This document shows positions 1-5,927 of a stretch of DNA of 5,927 nucleotides, in pieces. The notes below the pieces were generated by a model. The model ran no database searches and was not told the DNA's origin. It saw nothing but the letters and a program-made list of their open reading frames with translations. This stretch comes from Bacteroidales bacterium (GTDB lineage Bacteria > Bacteroidota > Bacteroidia > Bacteroidales > UBA7960): assembly GCA_003554665.1 (NCBI GenBank), contig PWGY01000091.1, positions 1-5,927 of the forward strand, read 5' to 3'. Position numbers and translations under genes: made by a program. How positions within the stretch are numbered: position 1 is the stretch's first letter; every line of letters begins with the position of its first letter.

Positions 1-1055
1 CCCTGAAAAATGCCATCAGGAACAACCACCTGGCACAGGCATTTTTGTTTTGCGGGCCCAGGGGTGTGGGCAAAACCACCTGTGCACGCATTCTGGCCAA
101 GACCATCAATTGCGAAAACATTACGGAAAACATTGAGGCATGCAATGAATGTGAATCTTGCCTGTCTTTCAACCAAAGTCATTCATTCAATGTACACGAG
201 CTGGATGCAGCCTCCAATAATTCGGTAGACGGCATCCGTTCGCTGGTGGATCAGGTAAGAATCCCTCCCCAGGTCGGCACATACAAGGTATACATCATTG
301 ATGAGGTTCATATGTTGTCCCAGCAGGCATTCAATGCCTTTCTGAAAACACTGGAAGAACCTCCTGCCTACGCGAAATTCATCCTGGCCACCACTGAAAA
401 ACATAAGATCATTCCCACGATCCTGTCGCGTTGCCAGATCTTTGACTTTGCCAGGATTACCGTGGAAGATATTTCCGGGCAGCTTGCTTATGTGGCTAAG
501 CAGGAGTCCATTCAGGCCGATGCCAATGCCCTGCACATTATCAGTCAGAAAGCTGATGGTGCCATGCGGGATGCATTATCCATTTTTGACCAGCTGGTTA
601 GTTTCACGGGCAATACCATTACTTACGAACAGGTCATTGAAAACCTCAATGTACTGGATTACGATTATTTTTTCAGGATGACGGATCTGATCCTGGAAGA
701 AAAGCCAACGGAAATCCTGCTGCTGGTTAACGAAGTACTGCAAAAAGGTTTTGAGGGTGATGATTTTATCACCGGCTACGGCAAACATCTGCGCGACCTG
801 CTGGTCTGTAAGGACCCTGCCACGGCAAAACTGGTAGAAGCCAGTGATGATATCCGGGCAAAATATGTGAAGCAGGCAGAAAAATGCTCCCGGGAACTTT
901 TACTTGAGGTCCTTGAGATCAATAACCAGGCTGACGTTCAGTACAAAGCAAGCAGCAACAAACGGTTGTTACTGGAACTTTCACTGTTGCAAATGGCATC
1001 GCTCGTAAAAAAAAAAGCCCTGACCAAACAGCAGCAGGGCCACCCCGGCAACTGA
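1..1055 (+). CDS. dnaX: DNA polymerase III gamma-like short product (DnaX, zero-frame), 5' partial
   Basis: This is the product made when the A10 run is read without a frame change. It contains the whole AAA+ clamp-loader core (ATPase, zinc module, lid) and the helical collar domain ending near LLLELSLLQMASL. After three lysines it adds only 12 residues (ALTKQQQGHPGN) and stops at TGA 1053-1055. About 350 residues are visible, so about 380 in full, similar in design to E. coli gamma, which is also a truncated DnaX ending just after the collar domain. It would keep ATPase and clamp-loading function but lack the tau domains that contact polymerase and helicase. The 5' end lies outside the window, so the start codon cannot be assigned; a TTG at 45 is internal, because conserved residues continue upstream of it. 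Whether the short form is a regulated product or only the result of a sequence error cannot be decided from one sequence. Confidence 0.8.
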   Translation, partial: LKNAIRNNHLAQAFLFCGPRGVGKTTCARILAKTINCENITENIEACNECESCLSFNQSHSFNVHELDAASNNSVDGIRSLVDQVRIPPQVGTYKVYIIDEVHMLSQQAFNAFLKTLEEPPAYAKFILATTEKHKIIPTILSRCQIFDFARITVEDISGQLAYVAKQESIQADANALHIISQKADGAMRDALSIFDQLVSFTGNTITYEQVIENLNVLDYDYFFRMTDLILEEKPTEILLLVNEVLQKGFEGDDFITGYGKHLRDLLVCKDPATAKLVEASDDIRAKYVKQAEKCSRELLLEVLEINNQADVQYKASSNKRLLLELSLLQMASLVKKKALTKQQQGHPGN

Positions 1056-1723
1056 TAGCCCCGGAAAAAACAGTACATCCCTCAGGTTCATCCGGCACCC
1101 ACCCCAAAGGCCCTGTACCTGAAGACAGACCAATAAGCTCTGAGCCGGCAACACGGAGCGAACGAACCAGGAGCCAACCAACCCGTGAAAAGAAAACCTC
1201 CGCCGATCAGGCTGCAACATCCCCAACACCAAAACAACCCGCTGTATCTGCTAAAAAAGGCAGTCCGATCAGTAAACTGAGCCTGAAAATCAATGAAGAG
1301 AAAAAGGCCCGGCAAAAAGATATTTCCGAATCCGGAGATCACAAAGAAAGACCGGTTACAATCTTTACCAGGGAAGCATTTTTACAGGCCTGGAACAAGC
1401 TTGCTGCTTCACATAAGGAAGAAAGTCCTGCCCTTTATGCAGCGCTAACTGGTCACGAGCCTAAAATATTACCGGATAATGTTGTCAGCCTCCCGCTCGA
1501 CAACACCATCCAGGAAGACCTGATCCATGACAAAAAACAGGCACTGCTAAGTTTTCTGCATAAGGAACTAAAGAATTACGCCATTGACATCCGGACAGAA
1601 ATCATTAAAAGCAAAAAAAGCCGGAAAGCATACCTGCCCAAAGACAAATTTCAGAAGCTGTTGGAGAAAAACCCTGACATCCGTCACCTGCAAAAGGAAA
1701 TGGGACTTGACCTCCTTTACTGA
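1..1723 (+). CDS. dnaX: DNA polymerase III subunit tau (DnaX, full-length product via -1 frameshift), 5' partial
   Basis: Clamp-loader ATPase that loads the sliding clamp and, through tau-specific C-terminal domains, couples the loader to the rest of the replisome. The reading frame enters at base 3 (LKNAIRNNHLAQ); by family comparison roughly 30 N-terminal residues lie upstream. Visible motifs: Walker A GPRGVGKTT (about 54-80), a four-cysteine zinc module (C-x9-C-x2-C-x2-C, about 111-162), Walker B IIDEVH (about 294-314), arginine-finger SRC (about 426-434) and sensor 2 GAMRDA (about 561-578). At the A10 run (1007-1016) the frame moves by -1 and stays open for 235 codons to TGA 1721-1723. 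The first part of this extension is a Pro/Ser/Thr/Lys-rich linker (to about 1350). A folded-looking domain follows (FTREAFLQAWNKL ... KFQKLLEKNPDIRHLQKEMG), matching the C-terminus I know from Bacteroidota DnaX. Visible length is 573 residues, so about 600 in full, normal for the phylum. The frameshift is inferred; a homopolymer error is the alternative. Confidence 0.85.
1007..1016 (+). promoter_or_regulatory. dnaX slippery A10 run (frameshift or transcriptional slippage site)
   Basis: Ten consecutive A follow GCTCGT and are read in the zero frame as GTA AAA AAA AAA GCC. The run contains A AAA AAA heptamers suited to tandem tRNA-Lys slippage by -1. It is also long enough for RNA polymerase slippage, the mechanism known at the A-run of Thermus thermophilus dnaX. 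It lies inside the only interval where the two frames overlap without stops (935-1053): the -1 frame has stops at 905, 914, 923 and 932, and the zero frame stops at 1053. A +1 shift would terminate at once at TGA 1021-1023. No Shine-Dalgarno-like stimulator is evident just upstream. Confidence 0.72.
1017..1040 (+). other. RNA hairpin immediately downstream of the dnaX A-run
   Basis: GCCCTG (1017-1022) is perfectly complementary to CAGGGC (1035-1040), giving a 6-bp stem with five G-C pairs and a 12-nt loop. It begins at the base after the last A of the run. E. coli dnaX also has a hairpin after its A AAA AAG site, but about 5-6 nt further away. Here the spacing is 0 nt from the end of the run, or 3 nt if slippage occurs on the first heptamer (1007-1013). 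It may stimulate ribosomal slippage or be incidental. Confidence 0.5.
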
Positions 1724-1736
1724 GACCCGTTTTTTA

Positions 1737-1746
1737 AAACCGGTTT
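1737..1746. repeat. 10-bp perfect palindrome after dnaX
   Basis: AAACCGGTTT reads the same on both strands and lies 14 bp after the tau stop codon. It has no loop and no following T-run, so it does not look like an intrinsic terminator. It could be a protein-binding site or chance. Confidence 0.25.
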
Positions 1747-1787
1747 CACCATTTATTTGCAATATTTAACAATCATTGTATGGCTCA

Positions 1788-1821
1788 TTGCTTAAGCCCG
1801 AAGTAATTTTTTGTACATTTG
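1788..1821 (+). promoter_or_regulatory. candidate Bacteroidota-type promoter for the M16 operon
   Basis: TACATTTG at 1814-1821 matches the TAnnTTTG -7 element of Bacteroidota sigma-ABfr promoters exactly. The only upstream TTG in range is at 1788-1790, leaving a 23-nt spacer, which is long. Transcription would start around 1826-1830 and give a leader of about 70 nt ahead of the ATG at 1901. The match is short, so chance is possible, but its place in the AT-rich gap before an operon fits. Confidence 0.4.
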
Positions 1822-1835
1822 TTTCCCTTTGTTGT

Positions 1836-1848
1836 CAGGATATTCCTG
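1836..1848 (+). other. small hairpin in the M16 operon leader
   Basis: CAGGA (1836-1840) pairs with TCCTG (1844-1848) around a TAT loop. If transcription starts near 1826-1830, this would sit close to the mRNA 5' end. It might protect the end or act as an operator half-site pair, but a 5-bp stem is weak evidence. Confidence 0.2.
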
Positions 1849-1900
1849 CCTTTAATCGAATTCGCCTAATTATATTTTCAAACCTCTAAATTTACTGAAC

Positions 1901-3226
1901 ATGAAGTTTTCACTGAAACTTTTCATTGTATCTGTGTGTATTTTACTGGCCGGGACTGCACAGGCCTCGGAGCAGCGGATTGCCTTTACGGAATACACAC
2001 TGGACAACGGACTGCATGTGATTTTGCATGAGGACAACACCACTCCGAATGTGGTGGTGAACATCATGTACCATGTGGGAGCCAAGAATGAACACCCTGA
2101 GCGCACCGGTTTTGCACACTTTTTTGAGCACCTGATGTTCGAAGGTTCAGAAAACATCGGACGGGGAGAATTTGCCGAGATTGTTGAACAGGCAGGAGGC
2201 TCGCTGAATGCCTTCACCAGTTTCGATGTTACCAATTATTTTGTGCTGCTGCCGTCCAACCAGCTGGAACTGGGGCTGTGGCTGGAATCTGAACGGCTGC
2301 TTCACCCGGTGATTGATTCAACCGGGATTGCCACACAAAAGGATGTGGTTACAGAAGAGATGAAACAAACCCGTGACAACCAGCCTTACGGACGGGTGCT
2401 CACCGAAACCATCAAGCGGGCCTTCACGGTGCACCCATACCAGACCGATGTGCTTGGCAAGGATGAACACATACGCAATGCCACCTATGATGACATCACC
2501 TCTTTCCACGACATGTTCTATGTTCCCGAAAATGCAGTTCTGGTGGTATCAGGAGATATCGATACGGATGAAACGAAAGAGCTGGTGGAGAAATATTTCG
2601 GAGACATCCCGCCGGGAGAAGAAGAGATCCGGCGCCCTGACGTGCAGGAACCTGAAAGAATGACAGAGGTCCGTGACACGGTATACGACAACATCCAGCT
2701 CCCGGCACTGATCCAGGCCTATCATATCCCGGCCATGGGTACAGATGATTATTATGCAGTGTCGATGCTCGGCACATTGCTGTCGCAGGGACAAAGCAGC
2801 AGGCTTTACAGGCGGCTTGTGGTGGAAGACCAGACGGCCATGCAGGTTCAGGCCATGCCGCTGGGACTGGAAGATCCCGGGCTCACCATTGTGCTTGCTA
2901 TCCCCAACATCGGCACCGACCCACAGGTCCTGGAAGCAACGATCAATGAAGAGCTGAGCAGGGTGCGCGAAGAATTGATATCTGAAGACGAAATGCAGAA
3001 GCTCCGAAACCAGGTGGAAAGCCGGATGGTCAACAACAATACCACCATTTCAAGCAGAGCGACAAACCTGGCCAACTATCACCTGATCCACAACGATGCC
3101 AGCCTGATCAATACGGAAATAGACAGATATATGGCTGTTTCCAGAGAAGACATCAGGGAAGCTGCCCGCAAATACCTGCGCGACAACAACAGGGTTGTTT
3201 TGTATTACCTTCCCGAACAAGAATAA
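1901..3226 (+). CDS. secreted M16 family zinc metallopeptidase, catalytic subunit
   Basis: A 441-residue insulinase/processing-peptidase family protein predicted to cleave peptides or unfolded proteins in the periplasm. The N-terminus is a signal peptide: MKFSLK, then a hydrophobic core to about residue 19, with likely cleavage after AQA (residue 22). The inverted zinc motif HFFEH is at residues 73-77, with His73 and His77 as ligands and Glu76 as general base. The third ligand is most likely Glu153 in VVTEEMKQTRDNQPYGR, spaced as in mitochondrial processing peptidase beta. The C-terminal half is the second M16 repeat, with QSSRLYRRLV around residues 293-302. The length is usual for the M16B subfamily, which generally works as a dimer with a partner subunit; the gene 33 bp downstream supplies one. 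The ATG at 1901 puts the signal peptide at the very N-terminus. No Shine-Dalgarno is visible, only an AT-rich leader (AAATTTACTGAAC), normal for the phylum. The substrate is unknown. Confidence 0.93.
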   Translation: MKFSLKLFIVSVCILLAGTAQASEQRIAFTEYTLDNGLHVILHEDNTTPNVVVNIMYHVGAKNEHPERTGFAHFFEHLMFEGSENIGRGEFAEIVEQAGGSLNAFTSFDVTNYFVLLPSNQLELGLWLESERLLHPVIDSTGIATQKDVVTEEMKQTRDNQPYGRVLTETIKRAFTVHPYQTDVLGKDEHIRNATYDDITSFHDMFYVPENAVLVVSGDIDTDETKELVEKYFGDIPPGEEEIRRPDVQEPERMTEVRDTVYDNIQLPALIQAYHIPAMGTDDYYAVSMLGTLLSQGQSSRLYRRLVVEDQTAMQVQAMPLGLEDPGLTIVLAIPNIGTDPQVLEATINEELSRVREELISEDEMQKLRNQVESRMVNNNTTISSRATNLANYHLIHNDASLINTEIDRYMAVSREDIREAARKYLRDNNRVVLYYLPEQE

Positions 3227-3259
3227 TCACCCGATCGCTAACAGAAAAAAACCCGAGTT

Positions 3260-5323
3260 ATGAGAAAGCTATTGATATCATTCATAATAAGCATTTTTAC
3301 CTTCTATTCAGCCGATGCACAGGTTGACCGCAGTCAGCCACCGGAGCCGGGTCCGGCACCCGTCATTCAGATCGGTGACTTTGAATCTTTTGAGATGGAC
3401 AACGGGATGACTGTGATTGTGGTGGAAAACCGTCAGGTACCGGTGGTTTCCTTCCAGCTCAGCCTGGACATTGACCCCATACTGGAGGGGGAGGCCAAAG
3501 GTTATGTAAGCCTTGCAGGATCCCTGATGAAGGAAGGCACAACCAATCGCACCAAAAAGGAGATTGACGAAGCCATCGATTTCATCGGTGCCAGCCTGTC
3601 AACTTCATCAACCGGAATGTTCGCTTCATCACTCACGAGGCACCAGGAAACACTCCTGGAACTCATGTCGGATATTCTGATGAATCCGTCATTCCCGGAA
3701 GAAGAACTCGATCGCCTGATGAATCAGACAAAGTCTGGTCTGGCCACAGCGCGCAACGATGCAAGCTCCATGGTTACCAACGTGTCCCGCGCAGTGGTAT
3801 ACGGGCCTGACCACCCGTATGGGGAAGTTACAACCGAGGAAAGTCTTGAAAATGTGGATCTTGACATGATCCGACAGTATTACGAAGATCATTTCAAGCC
3901 CAATGTGGCTTATATGGTGATCGTAGGGGATATCAGCCTTGAAGAGGCCAGGGAAGTCACCGAAACCTATTTCGGAGACTGGGAACCCGGTGATGTACCC
4001 GAAAGAACCTTCCCGACACCGGCACCTCCCGAGGGAAGGCGCGTGGCATTGGCAGATCGCAGTGGTGCAGTTCAAAGCCTGGTCACCGTGACCCATCCTG
4101 TGGAGTTGCCCCCCGGTCATGAGGATGCAATCAAAGCCGGAGTAATGAATTCAATATTGGGTGGCGGCGCTTTTTCGGGCAGGCTGATGCAAAACCTGCG
4201 TGAAGACAAAGGATATACCTACGGGGCTCGCTCCAACCTGTCTACCGACCGTCTCGTGGGCAGATTCAATGCCAGGGCAGAAGTACGAAATGCGGTAACC
4301 GACAGTACGGTAACCGAAATCCTTTATGAGATGGAGAGAATGCGGCAGGAACCTGTGGAGGAAAGAAGCCTTGAACTGACCAAAAACTTTATGACCGGCA
4401 GCTTTGCCCGTTCCCTGGAAAGCCCCCGGACCATTGCCAACTTTGCCCTCAACACCATTCGTTACGACCTGCCTGAGGACTACTACATAACATACCTGGA
4501 AAGGCTTGAAGAGGTAAGCGTGGAAGACGTGCATGAAATGGCCAATAAGTATCTGGATCCGGACAATGCATATATTGTGGTGGCAGGAAGCAAGGAGGAG
4601 GTGATGGAAAACCTCATCCCGTTCAGCGCCACCGGACAGGTTGAATTGTATGATGCATTCGGCAGACCCATTGAAGAACAGGAACTCCACCCGGCTCCTG
4701 AAGGATATACTGCAGAAACAGTAATGGAACAGTATCTTGAGGCAATCGGAGGCCGTGAAAGGCTGGAAAATATTCGGGACATTAAACAGGAAATGACAGG
4801 CCGGCTTATGGGACAGGAGGTACAAATGACCACCTATAAGAAAGAACCGCATTTTCTGCTGCAGGAAACAGCGATGGGGGGCACGACCCTTTCTCAGCAG
4901 TTGTTTGATGGGGACAAAGGTGTGGTCGTATCCCAGATGGGACGGCAGGAATTTACAGAAGGTGACGAGTTTGAACAATTCAAAATGGAGTCAGCCATCA
5001 TTCCCGAACTGTCTTACAAGGAGTTCGGCATTGAAAAGGAACTGCTAGGCATCGAAGTCATTGAAGGGCAGGAATCCTACAAGGTAAAAGCCACCTATCC
5101 GTCAGGAAATACCGTTCGCCATTATTATTGTACGGACAGTGGGCTGAAGGTAAAAACGGTCAGCGATGAGAGCAGCTCCACCTATGATGATTACAGGGAA
5201 GTGGATGGCTTTGTAATCCCGTTTTCGATCATCCAGGAAGCAGGCCCCCAGACCATAGAAGTCACTGTGGATAATGTTGAAATCAATCAGGGACTGGAAG
5301 AAGCGATCTTTGTGATTGACTAA
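3260..5323 (+). CDS. secreted M16 family protein, non-catalytic partner subunit with extra C-terminal domain
   Basis: A 687-residue exported protein with a signal peptide probably cleaved after SADA (residue 20) and no lipobox. Residues about 36-455 form the two M16 repeats. Aligned to the upstream protein, GYVSLAGSLMKEG (81-93) falls on GFAHFFEHLMFEG, so the ligands His, Glu, His are Ser84, Gly87, Ser88 and no zinc site remains. It keeps the glycine-rich loop and Arg/Tyr motif typical of the substrate-gripping M16B subunit: GGGAFSGRL (301-309) and GYTYG (318-322). The usual family end is near residue 455. A further 200 or so residues begin at about 480 with ETVMEQYLEAIGGRERL and run through beta-rich segments to the end; they resemble the LolA/LppX-like 'outer membrane lipoprotein-sorting' beta domain often seen in this phylum, assigned by pattern only. 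It starts 33 bp after the catalytic gene and is very likely co-transcribed and forms a heterodimer with it. The A-rich ACAGAAAAAAACCC precedes the ATG instead of a Shine-Dalgarno. Confidence 0.92.
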   Translation: MRKLLISFIISIFTFYSADAQVDRSQPPEPGPAPVIQIGDFESFEMDNGMTVIVVENRQVPVVSFQLSLDIDPILEGEAKGYVSLAGSLMKEGTTNRTKKEIDEAIDFIGASLSTSSTGMFASSLTRHQETLLELMSDILMNPSFPEEELDRLMNQTKSGLATARNDASSMVTNVSRAVVYGPDHPYGEVTTEESLENVDLDMIRQYYEDHFKPNVAYMVIVGDISLEEAREVTETYFGDWEPGDVPERTFPTPAPPEGRRVALADRSGAVQSLVTVTHPVELPPGHEDAIKAGVMNSILGGGAFSGRLMQNLREDKGYTYGARSNLSTDRLVGRFNARAEVRNAVTDSTVTEILYEMERMRQEPVEERSLELTKNFMTGSFARSLESPRTIANFALNTIRYDLPEDYYITYLERLEEVSVEDVHEMANKYLDPDNAYIVVAGSKEEVMENLIPFSATGQVELYDAFGRPIEEQELHPAPEGYTAETVMEQYLEAIGGRERLENIRDIKQEMTGRLMGQEVQMTTYKKEPHFLLQETAMGGTTLSQQLFDGDKGVVVSQMGRQEFTEGDEFEQFKMESAIIPELSYKEFGIEKELLGIEVIEGQESYKVKATYPSGNTVRHYYCTDSGLKVKTVSDESSSTYDDYREVDGFVIPFSIIQEAGPQTIEVTVDNVEINQGLEEAIFVID

Positions 5324-5340
5324 GTTTTTATTTGGCGCAG

Positions 5341-5380
5341 AAAAGGGACTGTCACCCATGGTTGGGGCAGTCCTTTTTTT
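5341..5380 (+). terminator. intrinsic terminator of the M16 operon
   Basis: AAAAGGGACTGTC (5341-5353) pairs with the arm ending GGCAGTCCTTTTT (about 5366-5378): up to 13 bp including two G-U wobbles, around a 12-nt loop. The 3' arm runs into seven T (5374-5380). It begins 17 bp after the stop codon of the second M16 gene. The A-run on the 5' side would also give partial function on the opposite strand, but no - strand gene is seen. Confidence 0.85.
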
Positions 5381-5389
5381 GTATTTTTG
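5362..5389 (+). promoter_or_regulatory. candidate promoter for the YihY-family gene
   Basis: TATTTTTG at 5382-5389 matches the TAnnTTTG -7 element of Bacteroidota, with a TTG at 5362-5364 and a 17-nt spacer. It overlaps the terminator, and the T-run region makes a chance match more likely. Transcription would start about 30-35 nt before the ATG at 5431. Confidence 0.3.
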
Positions 5390-5430
5390 GGATAAGCCAT
5401 TGCATTAATTTTCACTGTCTTCCACCGGTC

Positions 5431-5927
5431 ATGAAGAAAAAAATATCCGCTTACAGGCGCTTCACAAAGAAAGCGATCCGCTTTCTCAAAACAGATATAT
5501 GGCGTGTACCCATGAGGGAGTTATCCCCACGCGACAGTTTCCTGGTCAAACAACTGCGTGTGCTGATCCTGGCAATACGCGGTGTACGGGAAGACAACCT
5601 TCTGCTCAGAGCCCCTGCCCTCACTTTCTACTCCATGTTCAGCATCGTGCCGGTTGTGGCCCTTGCCTTCGGGATCGCCAAAGGCTTTGGCCTGGAAATG
5701 TACGTGGAAAGACAACTGGAGGCCGCACTTGCCGGCAGGGAAGAGGTTTTCAACTGGGTAATGGAAATTGTCAACTCTTTCTTTATGCAAACCCATGGGG
5801 GAACAGTGGCGGCAGTCGGCTTGCTGATTCTGCTGTATACCATCACCATGTTGCTGGTCAATATCGAAGAGTCATTCAACCGGATCTGGCAAGTGCACAA
5901 GTCCCGACCCTGGTCGCGCCGGTTCAG
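5431..5927 (+). CDS. YihY/virulence factor BrkB family membrane protein, 3' partial
   Basis: An inner-membrane protein of the YihY/BrkB family (formerly confused with ribonuclease BN), open through the end of the window; 165 residues are visible. A basic cytoplasmic N-terminus (MKKKISAYRRFTKKAIRF) precedes the family's signature first membrane segment, RAPALTFYSMFSIVPVVALA (about residues 60-79). A second segment follows, GGTVAAVGLLILLYTITMLL (about 123-142), running into VNIEESFNRIWQV, a strongly conserved family stretch. Full-length members usually have six membrane segments and roughly 280-430 residues, so more than a third to a half is missing. The ATG at 5431 is the first start after the terminator; an alternative at 5512 would drop the basic N-terminus. 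No Shine-Dalgarno is seen. The molecular function is not established for the family; transport has been suggested. It is separated from the M16 genes by a terminator and so is probably its own transcription unit. Confidence 0.9.
   Translation, partial: MKKKISAYRRFTKKAIRFLKTDIWRVPMRELSPRDSFLVKQLRVLILAIRGVREDNLLLRAPALTFYSMFSIVPVVALAFGIAKGFGLEMYVERQLEAALAGREEVFNWVMEIVNSFFMQTHGGTVAAVGLLILLYTITMLLVNIEESFNRIWQVHKSRPWSRRF

Noticed and set aside
1088..1342. Overlapping - strand open frames (919-1342) with hydrophobic, membrane-like translations
   Set aside because: They are antisense to the -1 frame tau linker, which is rich in Pro, Ser, Thr and Lys codons; their complement gives Gly, Trp, Phe and Leu. 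The + strand frame explains the region.
1737..1746. Palindrome AAACCGGTTT as a dnaX terminator
   Set aside because: It has no loop and no T-run after it; the T-run present (1730-1735) precedes it.
1584..1769. 61-codon + strand open frame near the end of dnaX
   Set aside because: It is one frame off the tau C-terminus, whose sequence (KFQKLLEKNP...) is conserved in the family; this frame has no recognisable content.
1925..1940. Cys13 in the signal peptide of the first M16 protein as a lipoprotein cysteine
   Set aside because: The residues before it (IVSV) do not fit a lipobox, and a good signal peptidase I site (AQA) follows at residues 20-22.
4151..4978. 275-codon open frame on the - strand, inside the second M16 gene
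   Set aside because: It lies entirely opposite a clearly conserved coding frame. Its translation is rich in Cys, His and Phe with no recognisable domain, as expected for a codon-bias shadow.
5521..5900. Two - strand open frames at the right end of the window
   Set aside because: They are antisense to the YihY-family frame, which continues past the window edge and shows the family signatures.

Overview
The window looks like chromosomal core DNA from a member of the Bacteroidota, possibly Bacteroidales-like but not resolvable to genus. Four things support this. The DnaX C-terminus ends in the KNP...L..E.GL-type tail known from this phylum. Two secreted M16 peptidases lie in tandem. Start codons follow A/T-rich leaders instead of Shine-Dalgarno motifs. 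Two intergenic regions carry matches to the phylum's TAnnTTTG -7 promoter element. All recognised genes lie on the + strand. No mobile element, CRISPR array, tRNA or rRNA was seen.

Layout: (1) 1-1723 is dnaX, the DNA polymerase III clamp-loader gene, cut at its 5' end by the window edge. It is split into two frames. The AAA+ part ends at a stop at 1053-1055. A further 235 codons carrying the tau-specific C-terminus are open in the -1 frame up to the stop at 1721-1723. The frames meet at a run of ten A (1007-1016), followed at once by a 6-bp hairpin. The -1 ORF has no ATG, GTG or TTG until its last 21 codons, so its tau domain can only be made by frameshifting or transcript slippage at the A-run, unless the run length is a sequence error. 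(2) 1724-1900 is an intergenic region with a candidate promoter and a small hairpin. (3) 1901-3226 and 3260-5323 are a two-gene unit of exported M16 peptidase-family proteins. The first has the zinc site (HFFEH). The second has lost the zinc ligands, keeps the GGG...R...GYTYG substrate-binding motif and carries an extra domain of about 200 residues. Together they look like the catalytic and non-catalytic halves of a periplasmic M16B heterodimer. (4) 5341-5380 is a good intrinsic terminator. (5) 5431-5927 is the 5' part of a YihY/BrkB-family inner-membrane protein, cut by the window end.

The genes fall into three unrelated functions: replication (dnaX), periplasmic proteolysis (M16 pair) and a membrane protein (YihY family). 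The most noteworthy element is the dnaX frame junction, which appears to set the ratio of a short gamma-like to a long tau product. The M16 pair with its fused C-terminal domain comes second.
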